The notes beneath the pieces are model-generated. The model worked only from the letters and a program-made list of their open reading frames with translations, did no database searches and was not told the DNA's origin. Below, piece by piece: positions 1 through 7,694 of a DNA stretch of 50,208 nt. This stretch comes from Reyranella sp. (GTDB lineage: Bacteria; Pseudomonadota; Alphaproteobacteria; Reyranellales; Reyranellaceae): the NCBI GenBank assembly GCA_019750135.1, contig JAIEOV010000038.1:1-50208 (forward strand). Reading direction: 5' to 3'. Position numbers and translations under genes: made by a program. Numbering within the stretch: position 1 is the stretch's first letter; each line of letters starts with the position of its first letter.

Positions 1-180
1 GTTCTTCCAGAGCCGGTGCACGCCAACCGACATCAGGTCGTTCATCAGGTCGTAGCGCGGCGCCACGCTTTCGAAGACCTGGCGGACCAGCCCCGCCTTT
101 TCAGCCGCCGGCACGTCGCGATAGCCAAAGGACGCCTGTTCCGGCGCGGCCGGGGCGCTAGGATCGGTCGAGTCCACCAT
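1..180 (-). CDS. ubiE: UbiE, ubiquinone/menaquinone C-methyltransferase (N-terminal 60 residues, cut by window edge)
   Basis: The reverse strand from the ATG at 180 is open to the window edge. It reads MVDSTDPSAPAAPEQ, then FGYRDVPAAEKAGLV and RYDLMNDLMSVGVHRLWK. The 'YDLMNDLMS.G.HRLWK' block is the hallmark N-terminus of UbiE/COQ5, the SAM-dependent C-methyltransferase of ubiquinone and menaquinone synthesis. The SAM-binding core lies outside the window. The gene diverges from the next one with only 24 bp between start codons, so its promoter must overlap the neighbouring gene. Confidence 0.93.
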   Translation of the reverse strand, partial: MVDSTDPSAPAAPEQASFGYRDVPAAEKAGLVRQVFESVAPRYDLMNDLMSVGVHRLWKN

Positions 181-204
181 GGGCGGCAACCTAGAGGAAT
201 CGCC

Positions 205-939
205 ATGATGCTGAAAGACCGGGTGCTGCTGATCACCAACGTCGAGAAATTCGCAGGCCATGGCACGACCCGGGTGGCCTTGGCCGAAGGCGCCACGGTT
301 TTAGCGCATGATCCGACGTTCGAAGCGCCAAGCGCGCGGCGTAAATACGAAGCGCAGTTCCCCGGCGCGCATGCCCTGTCTGCCGTCGAGCCTGCGACCC
401 TGGTCGAGCTCGCTCTCAAGCGTCATGGACATATCGACGCGCTGGTCAACAACGATGCCTACCCCGCCCTGCGCGCGCCGCTCGGCGAGGCACGGCTGGA
501 AGACTATCGCGACGCGCTCGAGGCCATGGCGGTGACACCGTTCCGATTGACGCAGCTCGTCGCGCCATCGATGCGCAAACGCAAGTCGGGGCGCATCGTG
601 TTCGTGTCGTCGGCGGCGCCGTTGCGCGGCATCGCCAACTACGCGCCCTACGTCTCCGCGCGCGCAGCCGCCAACGGACTCGTCTCCTCGCTCGCCAAGG
701 AGCTGGGGCGCGACGGCATCACGGTGAACGCCGTTGGCTCGAACTACGTCGAGAACCCCGACTACTTCCCGCCGGCCCTCCTCGCCAACCAGGAGGCGAT
801 GGCCAAGATGACGGCGCAAATTCCGCTGGGCAGGCTGGGCAAGTCGGACGAGCTCGGCGCAACGGTGTGCTTCCTCTGCTCCGATGCCTCGGGCTTCATC
901 ACCGGTCACGTTCTTCCTCACGCCGGCGGTTGGGCGTGA
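205..939 (+). CDS. Halohydrin dehalogenase-like protein (atypical SDR fold)
   Basis: This is a 244-residue protein with the short-chain dehydrogenase fold. The NAD(P)-binding glycine motif is replaced by T11-x4-F16-x-G18 (TNVEKFAG). The catalytic set is S136-x12-Y149-x3-R153, with arginine in place of the SDR lysine. Both are the published signatures of halohydrin dehalogenases (HheA-G), which convert vicinal halohydrins to epoxides and open epoxides with small anions, without a cofactor. 'VNNDAY' replaces the SDR 'NNAG', and 'GSNYVENPDYFPP' resembles the halide-pocket loop of HheC as I recall it. The start is chosen at 205 because AGAGGA lies 5 nt upstream; a second ATG follows at 208. The open frame runs further upstream (to 16), but that part is antisense to ubiE. 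A non-functional or differently specialised SDR remains possible. Confidence 0.8.
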   Translation: MMLKDRVLLITNVEKFAGHGTTRVALAEGATVLAHDPTFEAPSARRKYEAQFPGAHALSAVEPATLVELALKRHGHIDALVNNDAYPALRAPLGEARLEDYRDALEAMAVTPFRLTQLVAPSMRKRKSGRIVFVSSAAPLRGIANYAPYVSARAAANGLVSSLAKELGRDGITVNAVGSNYVENPDYFPPALLANQEAMAKMTAQIPLGRLGKSDELGATVCFLCSDASGFITGHVLPHAGGWA

Positions 940-978
940 CGACAGAGCGAGTGCGTGTCACTATGTGCTGAATAAACG

Positions 979-990
979 TTCGTGCACGAA
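979..990. promoter_or_regulatory. Perfect 12-bp palindrome TTCGTGCACGAA, candidate operator
   Basis: The palindrome TTCGTGCACGAA sits in the 163-bp gap between the dehalogenase-like gene and the ABC transporter operon, about 110 bp before the first permease start. Its size and symmetry fit a dimeric repressor site (for example TetR or GntR type). No regulator gene is adjacent. The rest of the gap shows no other feature I can name. Confidence 0.35.
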
Positions 991-1102
991 TGACCAGAAG
1001 GTCTCGGAAGCGCGGCGGGTAAAGGGAGGTACGACCAGGGCTCGCCGGATGAGAAGCCGGCGCGTGTCTCGTTGGCCTGAAAATTCGGTCCGAGGACGGC
1101 GC

Positions 1103-2041
1103 ATGGGAAGACAGATCGTCCACCGCCTGCTGGTCTCGTTCCCCGCGCTGCTCGGGGTGCTGTTCCTTTGCTTCTGCCTGCTGCAGGTCGTGCCGGCCGA
1201 TCCGGCGATGATCATCGCGGGCCCCGAGGCCAAGACCGAGACCATCGCCGCGATCCGCCAGGAGCTCGGGCTCGACCGGCCGATCCCCATCCAGTTCGCC
1301 GACTATCTCGGTCGCGTGCTGCGCGGCGATCTCGGCCGCTCGATCATCTCCAACAAGATGGTAAGCGAGGAGTTGGCGCTGACCATCGGCCCGACCGTCG
1401 AGCTGATGCTGGGCGCCATGCTGCTCGCCGTGCCGATCGGCTTGGCGCTGGGCACCCTGGCGGCGGTGAAGCGCGGCAGCATCACCGACCGCCTCATCAT
1501 GGCCTTCTCGGTGGCCGGCGTTTCCATGCCGGTGTTCTTCATCGGCCTGATCCTGATCCAGTATGTCGGCTTCAAGTGGGCCTTGCTGCCCTTCACCGGC
1601 CGTACCGGCCCGATCTGGGACGGCGGCCTGCCGAGCCTGATCCTGCCGGCGCTGACCCTGGGGGCGGTGCTGATCGGGCCGATCGCCCGCCTGACGCGCA
1701 CCGCCGTGCTGGAGGTGCTGGGCGCCGACTTCGTGCGCACCGCCCGTGCCAAGGGCCTGCGCGAGACGGTGGTGATCGTCCATCACGCGCTGCGTAACGC
1801 GCTGATTCCCGTGGTCACGCTGATCGGGCTGCAGGCGGCGTTCCTGCTGGGCGGCGCGGTGGTGACCGAGACCATGTTCTCCTGGCCCGGTGTCGGACGA
1901 CTCGCCGTCGGCGCCATCGTGTCGAGCGATTTCCCGACGGCGCAGGGCGCCATCATGATCCTCGCCATCGCCTTCCTGACCATCAACTTCCTGGTCGACG
2001 TGCTCTACGTCTACCTCGACCCCCGAGTTCAACGATCATGA
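1103..2041 (+). CDS. ABC transporter permease, DppB/OppB type
   Basis: This 312-residue inner-membrane protein begins MGRQIVHRLLVSFPALLGVLF, a membrane segment typical of DppB-family permeases, followed by the family's 'LLQVVPADP'. The ABC-interaction (EAA) loop is visible as 'RTARAKGLRETVVIVHHALRNALIPVVT'. The open frame extends upstream to 884, but the family's N-terminus starts at this ATG, which has GAGGAC upstream. It is the first gene of a five-gene peptide/nickel-type importer, followed 13 bp later by the second permease. The substrate cannot be read from the sequence. Confidence 0.9.
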   Translation: MGRQIVHRLLVSFPALLGVLFLCFCLLQVVPADPAMIIAGPEAKTETIAAIRQELGLDRPIPIQFADYLGRVLRGDLGRSIISNKMVSEELALTIGPTVELMLGAMLLAVPIGLALGTLAAVKRGSITDRLIMAFSVAGVSMPVFFIGLILIQYVGFKWALLPFTGRTGPIWDGGLPSLILPALTLGAVLIGPIARLTRTAVLEVLGADFVRTARAKGLRETVVIVHHALRNALIPVVTLIGLQAAFLLGGAVVTETMFSWPGVGRLAVGAIVSSDFPTAQGAIMILAIAFLTINFLVDVLYVYLDPRVQRS

Positions 2042-2054
2042 GTGTGCAACGGTC

Positions 2055-2942
2055 ATGAGCGTCGACGCCCTCAACGCACCGGCCGCGGCCGAAGAAAGTA
2101 CCGGCGCCTTCTCGCGCTCGGGCGTCCTGCGCCGGCTGATGCGCGACAAGGTGGCGGCGCTCGCCGCGATCATCCTGACCCTGATCGCGCTGGCCGCGAT
2201 CTTCGCGCCCGTCGTGGCGCCCTACGATCCCTATCTCACCGACCTCACCAAGGTGATGCAGCCGCCCAGCGAGGAGCACTGGTTCGGCACTGACAATACC
2301 GGCCGCGACATCCTGAGCCGCGTCATCTACGGCACACGCAACACCCTGATGCTGGGCCTGGTCGGCGTCATCATCGGCGGATTCCTGGGCGGCTTTCTTG
2401 GCATCCTGGCCGCCTACTATCCCAGGGCTGACGGCTGGATCATGCGCCTGGTCGACGTGATGCTGGCGTTCCCGGCGATCCTGATCGGCCTCGCTGTCGC
2501 CGCCGTCGCCGGCGCCGGATTGGGCGCCGTGGTGATCGCCCTGGTGGTCGCCACCGTTCCCGACGTCGCCCGCGTGGCGCGCGGCGCCGCGGTCGGCGTC
2601 ATGGGCCAGGAATTCATGGAAGCGGGCCGCGCCGTCGGCGTGTCGGACCGGACGTTGATCTGGCGCTACCTGACCTTGAACTGCATCTCGACCATCTTCG
2701 TGTTCCTGACCCTGCGCTTCGGCCAGATCATCCTGATCGGCTCGGCGCTGGGCTTTTTAGGCATGGGCGCGCAGCCGCCGACCGCGGAGCTCGGCATGAT
2801 GGCCGCGCAAGGCCGCGACTTCCTGTTCATGGCGCCGCACATCGCCACGATCCCGAGCTTCGCGATCTTCGTCATCGTGCTGGCCGCCAATCTTCTGGGC
2901 GATGCGCTGCGCGACGTCCTCGATCCGAGGCTGCAACAATGA
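2055..2942 (+). CDS. ABC transporter permease, DppC/OppC type
   Basis: This 295-residue permease is the partner of the preceding gene. A short cytoplasmic N-terminus leads into the DppC-type segment 'LMRDKVAALAAIILTLIALAAIFAP' and the family motif 'HWFGTDNTGRDILSRVIYGTR'. The EAA loop reads 'EAGRAVGVSDRTLIWRYLTLNC'. The start at 2055 follows the previous stop by 13 bp. A short ATG-initiated frame overlapping at 2038 is not coding. Confidence 0.9.
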   Translation: MSVDALNAPAAAEESTGAFSRSGVLRRLMRDKVAALAAIILTLIALAAIFAPVVAPYDPYLTDLTKVMQPPSEEHWFGTDNTGRDILSRVIYGTRNTLMLGLVGVIIGGFLGGFLGILAAYYPRADGWIMRLVDVMLAFPAILIGLAVAAVAGAGLGAVVIALVVATVPDVARVARGAAVGVMGQEFMEAGRAVGVSDRTLIWRYLTLNCISTIFVFLTLRFGQIILIGSALGFLGMGAQPPTAELGMMAAQGRDFLFMAPHIATIPSFAIFVIVLAANLLGDALRDVLDPRLQQ

Positions 2943-3007
2943 CAGCCGATGCGAGTTTCTGAGGGAAGAATAGAAGACGGGGAAACAAACCAAGCGAGGA
3001 AACGACC

Positions 3008-4579
3008 ATGCGTAACTTAGTTGTAGGTGTAGCAGCGTTTCTGAGTATCACAGCCGCAGCATCGATGGCCGAGGCGCAGACCCTGCGCATGATGAAGTCG
3101 CTCGATGCGCCGCATTACGACGGCGCGCGCACGACCTGGTCGCCGTCGTCCGACATCGTCAACATGTTCCAGGACACGCTGGTCGCCATGGACTGGGATG
3201 GCAAGACGCCGATCCCCTACCTCGCCAAGTCGTGGACGGTCAGCCCCGACGGCAAGCTCTACACCTTCAAGCTGCGCGACGACGTTCAGTTCTGCAGCGG
3301 CAAGAAGTTCACCGCCGCCGACGTCGTCTACTCGATCAAGCGGCTCGTGAGCCCCGAGCTCAAGGCACCGCTCGCCTGGCGCGCCGGCAACCTCAAGGAA
3401 GTCCGCGCCACCGATCCCTACACCGTCGAGTACGAGCTGAACGAGCCCTATTCCGACCTGCTGCTCAACATGACCATGTTCACCATGGCGATCCACAACA
3501 AGGAGAGCGTCGAGTCGCTGGGCAAGGACTACGGCGTCAAGACGGCCGACGGCACTGGGCCCTGGTGCTTCGAGTCCTGGCAGCCGCGGACGGAAATCGT
3601 GCTCAAGCGCCACGACGCCTACAAGTGGGGTCCCTCGATGTACCAGAACAAGGGGCCGGTGAAGTTCGAGAAGCTCTCGATCAAGATCGTGCCGGAGGAC
3701 TCCAGCCGCCTCGCCGCCATGATGGGCGGCCAGTTCGACGTCACCCACCAGATGCCGCTGCAATTCCTGCAGCAGGTCAAGGCGGCGCCCAACCTCACCG
3801 TGCAGGAGGCCAAGCCCAACTTCCAGCTCCTGTACTACGGCTACAAGACGACACGGCCGATGGTGGCCGACAAGCGCGTGCGCGAGGCCATGAACATCGC
3901 CATCAATCGCGCCGAGATCGTCAAGGGCATCGCCCTCGGCAACGCCGAGCCGGCCTACACCTACATCGACTCCAAGGCACTCGACTTCGCCGAGTCGACC
4001 AACGGCCTCATCAAGGAGGATATCGAGCGGGCCAAGAAGCTCCTCGACGAGGCCGGCTGGAAGGTCGGCGCTGACGGCATCCGCGAGAAGGACGGCATGA
4101 AACTCGCCCCGCGGGTCTTGTTCACCCAGGTCGGCCTGTTTCCCCGCATCTCCGAGGCGATCCAGGGCTACATGCGCAAGATCGGCGTCGACTGGAAGAT
4201 CGTGGGCTTCGATTCGACGATCGCGCCGGCCGAGATGGCCAAGCAGGACTACGAGCTTTGGACGGTAACGTTTCCCTACATGTCGGCCGGCGACCTGCTG
4301 AACTTCTACTTCGATTCGAAGAACATGCCGGCGCCCAACCGCATGAACTGGAACGACCCGCAGACCGACGAGCTGTTGAAGAAGGGCAAGGCGGCGCTGA
4401 GCGATGCCGACCGCACCAAGTACTACGGGCTCGCCCAGCAGCGCGTCACCGAGGAGCATCTCTGGATGCCGGTGATGAACGTCGGCATGTACACCACCAG
4501 CTCCAAGAAGCTGAAGGGCGTGCGGCCGCACATGCTCTATCAGAACACCTTCTACAAGGGCCTGGACTACTCGTTCTGA
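3008..4579 (+). CDS. Periplasmic substrate-binding protein, family 5 (peptide/nickel type)
   Basis: This 523-residue exported protein has a cleavable signal peptide (MRNLVVGVAAFLSITAAASMAEAQ) and the SBP_bac_5 fold. Visible family blocks are 'YLAKSWTVSPDGKLYTFKLRDDVQF' (split here as consecutive motifs) and the later 'RVREAMNIAINRAEIVKG'. It would deliver its ligand to the two permeases encoded upstream. GAGGAAACGACC precedes the ATG as ribosome binding site. The stop overlaps the next start by one base (TGATG). Placing the binding-protein gene between permeases and ATPases is common for this importer class. Confidence 0.9.
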   Translation: MRNLVVGVAAFLSITAAASMAEAQTLRMMKSLDAPHYDGARTTWSPSSDIVNMFQDTLVAMDWDGKTPIPYLAKSWTVSPDGKLYTFKLRDDVQFCSGKKFTAADVVYSIKRLVSPELKAPLAWRAGNLKEVRATDPYTVEYELNEPYSDLLLNMTMFTMAIHNKESVESLGKDYGVKTADGTGPWCFESWQPRTEIVLKRHDAYKWGPSMYQNKGPVKFEKLSIKIVPEDSSRLAAMMGGQFDVTHQMPLQFLQQVKAAPNLTVQEAKPNFQLLYYGYKTTRPMVADKRVREAMNIAINRAEIVKGIALGNAEPAYTYIDSKALDFAESTNGLIKEDIERAKKLLDEAGWKVGADGIREKDGMKLAPRVLFTQVGLFPRISEAIQGYMRKIGVDWKIVGFDSTIAPAEMAKQDYELWTVTFPYMSAGDLLNFYFDSKNMPAPNRMNWNDPQTDELLKKGKAALSDADRTKYYGLAQQRVTEEHLWMPVMNVGMYTTSSKKLKGVRPHMLYQNTFYKGLDYSF

Positions 4580-5568
4580 TGGACAAGCTTCTCGAGGTCC
4601 GCGGCCTTCGGACCTACTTCCACACCGACCGCGGCCTGTTTCGCGCGGTCGACGGCATCGACTTCTCGGTCGGCCGCGGCAAGACCGTGGGCTTGGTGGG
4701 CGAATCGGGCTGCGGCAAGAGCGTGACCTCGCTCTCGGTCATGGGCCTTGTCGCAAGCCCACCTGGCAAGGTCGAGGCCGACTCCGTGAAATTCGACGGC
4801 CGCGACGTGCTGGACCTGTCGGCCGACGAGCGGCGCAGGCTGCGCGGCGGTAAGATGTCGATGATCTTCCAGGAGCCGATGACTTCGCTGAACCCGGTCC
4901 ATACGATCGGCCAGCAGATCGTCGAGGCGATCCTGGCGCACACCCAGCTGTCGCCGCAGGCGGCCAAAAAGCGCGCCATCGAAATGCTCGAGCTGGTGCG
5001 CATCCCATCGGCCGCCGAGCGTTTCGACGACTATCCGCACCGCCTGTCGGGCGGCATGCGCCAACGCGTCATGATCGCCATGGCGCTGTCCTGCGAGCCG
5101 ACGCTGCTGATCGCCGACGAGCCGACGACGGCGCTCGACGTCACCATCCAGGCGCAGATCCTCGATCTCCTGGCCGACCTGCAGAAGCGGCTGGGCATGG
5201 CGATCCTGATCATCACCCACGATCTCGGCGTCATCGCCGAGGTGGCCGACGAGGTGATCGTCATGTACGCCGGCAAGATCGTCGAAAGCGCGCCGGTGGC
5301 GGCACTGTTCGCCGATCCGCAGCACCCCTACACGATCGGCCTTCTGGGCTCGATCCCGCGGCTCGACGCCGATCGCGAGAGGCTGTCGACCATCGAGGGC
5401 ACGGTGCCCAGCCCCAACAACCAGCCCAAGGGCTGCCGCTTCTCGCCGCGCTGTCCTTTTGCCGACCGGCAATGCCGCGAGGAGCCGCCGCCCTTGCGGG
5501 AGATCGGTACAGGCCATGCCGTCGCCTGCTGGAAGGCGCCTGTCGAGCTCATAAGGAACGCGGCATGA
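4579..5568 (+). CDS. ABC transporter ATP-binding protein, DppD/OppD type
   Basis: The 329-residue ATPase has Walker A GESGCGKS (residues 41-48), signature LSGGMRQRV, Walker B LLIADEPTTALD and switch histidine in IITHDLG. The C-terminal oligopeptide-transporter domain carries 'GCRFSPRCPFADRQC', the cysteine-rich tail characteristic of DppD/OppD. The start is the ATG that overlaps the preceding stop; the frame is open much further upstream, but that part lies inside the binding-protein gene. The stop overlaps the next gene by ATGA, so translation is probably coupled. Confidence 0.9.
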   Translation: MDKLLEVRGLRTYFHTDRGLFRAVDGIDFSVGRGKTVGLVGESGCGKSVTSLSVMGLVASPPGKVEADSVKFDGRDVLDLSADERRRLRGGKMSMIFQEPMTSLNPVHTIGQQIVEAILAHTQLSPQAAKKRAIEMLELVRIPSAAERFDDYPHRLSGGMRQRVMIAMALSCEPTLLIADEPTTALDVTIQAQILDLLADLQKRLGMAILIITHDLGVIAEVADEVIVMYAGKIVESAPVAALFADPQHPYTIGLLGSIPRLDADRERLSTIEGTVPSPNNQPKGCRFSPRCPFADRQCREEPPPLREIGTGHAVACWKAPVELIRNAA

Positions 5569-6659
5569 GCGAGGCTGTCCCCGTCCTGGAAGTAAGCGGC
5601 CTGATAAAGCACTTCCCGGTCACGCGCGGCCTGATCCGCCGCAAGACGATCGGCATGGTGCGCGCCGTCGAAGGCGTGAGCTTCGACATCGCCCGCGGTG
5701 AAACGCTAGCGCTGGTCGGCGAGTCGGGTTGCGGCAAATCGACGACCGGCCGCCTGATCCTGCGCCTGATGGATCCGACGGCGGGCTCGGTGCGCTTCAA
5801 GGGCAGCGAGATCGCCACCCTCGACAAGCAGTCGCTGCGCCAGTTGCGCCGCCACATGCAGATCATCTTCCAGGACCCTTATGCTTCCCTGAACCCCCGC
5901 ATGACCGTGGGCGAGATCCTGATCGAGCCGATGGCGGTGCATGGCCTGCACACCGAGGCCGAGCGCGCCGAGCGCGCCCGCGAGCTTCTGGCCGTGGTCG
6001 GCCTGCTGCCCGAGCATGCGCGGCGCTATCCCCACCAGTTCTCCGGCGGCCAGCGCCAGAGGATCGGCATTGCCCGCGCACTCGCGGTCAATCCCGACCT
6101 GATCGTGTGCGACGAGCCGGTCTCGGCGCTCGACGTCTCGATCCAGGCGCAGATCGTCAACCTGCTGCAGAACCTGCAGAAGCGCTTCGGCCTCTCCTAC
6201 CTGTTCATCGCCCACGACCTCGCCGTGGTGAAGCACATCAGCGACCGCGTCGCGGTGATGTATCTAGGCAAGCTGGTCGAGATCGCGACCAAGCGCGACC
6301 TCTACGACCGTCCGCTCCATCCCTACACCCAGGCGCTGCTCTCGGCGATCCCACGCCCCGATCCGCGCGTCCGCAAAACGCGCATGCTGCTGGCCGGCGA
6401 CGTGCCCAGCCCCTTCGCCCCGCCGCCCGGCTGCCGCTTCCACACGCGCTGCCCTTTTGCGCAGGACCGCTGCCGCCAGGAGGAGCCATTGTTGCGCGGA
6501 GCCGGCAACGGCCCCAATCGGGGCCATCGCGTGGCCTGCCATTTCTACGAGACGATCCCCGCTCCGACGATCGCCGCCGCCGACGGCCCGGCCGCCGGCA
6601 AGTTTGCCGAGCGTCTGGCGGCATTTGAGGCCGCCAAGCAGGCGCGCACCTTGATGTAG
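5565..6659 (+). CDS. ABC transporter ATP-binding protein, DppF/OppF type
   Basis: The 364-residue second ATPase of the importer begins MSEAVPVLEVSGLIKHFPV. It has Walker A GESGCGKST, the DppF-type 'MQIIFQDPYASLNPRMTVGEI', signature FSGGQRQRIGIARAL and Walker B LIVCDEPVSALD. The C-terminal 'GCRFHTRCPFAQDRC' tail is again present. The start is fixed by the ATGA overlap with the previous stop. About 30 extra residues at the C-terminus (Ala-rich) go beyond the usual end. It closes the operon. Confidence 0.9.
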   Translation: MSEAVPVLEVSGLIKHFPVTRGLIRRKTIGMVRAVEGVSFDIARGETLALVGESGCGKSTTGRLILRLMDPTAGSVRFKGSEIATLDKQSLRQLRRHMQIIFQDPYASLNPRMTVGEILIEPMAVHGLHTEAERAERARELLAVVGLLPEHARRYPHQFSGGQRQRIGIARALAVNPDLIVCDEPVSALDVSIQAQIVNLLQNLQKRFGLSYLFIAHDLAVVKHISDRVAVMYLGKLVEIATKRDLYDRPLHPYTQALLSAIPRPDPRVRKTRMLLAGDVPSPFAPPPGCRFHTRCPFAQDRCRQEEPLLRGAGNGPNRGHRVACHFYETIPAPTIAAADGPAAGKFAERLAAFEAAKQARTLM

Positions 6660-6729
6660 ATCCACGTTCGCAGATGCGGCCACGTGCTTTCGTCGGGGCA
6701 CCGGTACAGCAGATTCAAGTTGGTCGCTA

Positions 6730-6957
6730 TTACCAAGGCCTCCATCGACGCAGGGGACCTGTCCAGCAGTTGTGCCGAGGGCAGTTCAGCCCGAGCATCG
6801 CCCGGCGGTCGCTAATCGTGCCGATCGAAAATCGCTGGCCGGTTTGTTGCGCGATCAGATTCGCCATTTGCGTATTCGAACAGCAGTCCGCATTGCCAAG
6901 TAGCAGCTCCGTGCAACGCTTGCTCCATCGCGGCTTGACCTGGCTATGTGTGCCCAT
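6730..6957 (-). CDS. Small helix-turn-helix-like protein, 75 residues
   Basis: The start at 6957 is preceded by GGGAGGAACAC, an almost ideal ribosome binding site, which is the main reason to believe this ORF. The product is MGTHSQVKPRWSKRCTELLL, then an 'MANLIAQQTGQRFS' and 'GTISDRRAMLGL' region that looks like a three-helix homeodomain/GcrA-type DNA-binding fold ending in the 'RR..LGL' turn. The family is not certain. It stands alone, convergent with the ABC operon and diverging from the methyltransferase, in a stretch with lower GC than its surroundings, which may point to transfer. A longer frame from TTG at 6984 is less likely. Confidence 0.5.
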   Translation of the reverse strand: MGTHSQVKPRWSKRCTELLLGNADCCSNTQMANLIAQQTGQRFSIGTISDRRAMLGLNCPRHNCWTGPLRRWRPW

Positions 6958-7007
6958 GTGTTCCTCCCACGGTTCATAGTTCAAGTGTGGCAGTCTATCA
7001 TCCGCTC

Positions 7008-7622
7008 ATGACAACCCGCGTCAGCGGCACCGAGGGCTACGGCGAAACAGCCGCCGAGCGCGTGAGGCAGTACGAGAGCATCCCGTTCGCCCACGTCCAT
7101 CGCCATTGGGTGCATGTCTTCCCGACGACACCGAGCCATGTCATCGACATTGGCGCGGGCACCGGTCGCGATGCCGCGGGCTTCGCCGACCTCGGACATA
7201 CTGTGACGGCCGTCGAGCCGACGCCCGAGTTGCGCAGCGAGGCCCAACGGCTGCATCCGCACCCGGCAATCACCTGGATCGACGATGCCCTGCCCGACCT
7301 CGACCGCGTCCACGCCCTGGGGCAACGCTACGACCTCGTCATGCTGACGGCGGTCTGGATGCATCTCGACCTCGCCCAACGCGAACGCGCCATGACCCGC
7401 GTCGCGCCTCTGGTGCGGCCCGGCGGAACGATGGCGCTGTCGCTGCGCCACGGGCCGGTGCCGGCAGGCCGGCGGATGTTCGACGTCTCCGCTCAGGAGA
7501 CCTGTGCGCTGGCCGGCCGGCACGGCCTCACCGTCATCCACGAAAGCAGGGGCGCTGCTGTCCTGGGCGGACCCGACGTGTGGTGGGATCGGCTCGCCTT
7601 CAGGCAAACGAACGGGCGATAG
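7008..7622 (+). CDS. Class I SAM-dependent methyltransferase
   Basis: This 204-residue protein has the motif I block 'VIDIGAGTGRDAAGFADLG' (SAM binding), the acidic residue after strand 2 in 'VTAVEPTPELR', and 'DLVMLTAVWMHL' as the motif IV region. It matches the Methyltransf_11/25 group. The substrate is unknown. Its start is an ATG after a pyrimidine-rich stretch with no clear ribosome binding site; the open frame extends upstream to 6948 but overlaps the divergent small gene. It precedes the FAD oxidoreductase by 72 bp and may be co-transcribed. Confidence 0.82.
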   Translation: MTTRVSGTEGYGETAAERVRQYESIPFAHVHRHWVHVFPTTPSHVIDIGAGTGRDAAGFADLGHTVTAVEPTPELRSEAQRLHPHPAITWIDDALPDLDRVHALGQRYDLVMLTAVWMHLDLAQRERAMTRVAPLVRPGGTMALSLRHGPVPAGRRMFDVSAQETCALAGRHGLTVIHESRGAAVLGGPDVWWDRLAFRQTNGR

Positions 7623-7694
7623 CCGGCGCACATTTCTCCGCTGCCCCGGTCATCCGATGGACGCCTTGCGCCGTACATCGGTGGGAGGACAGCA

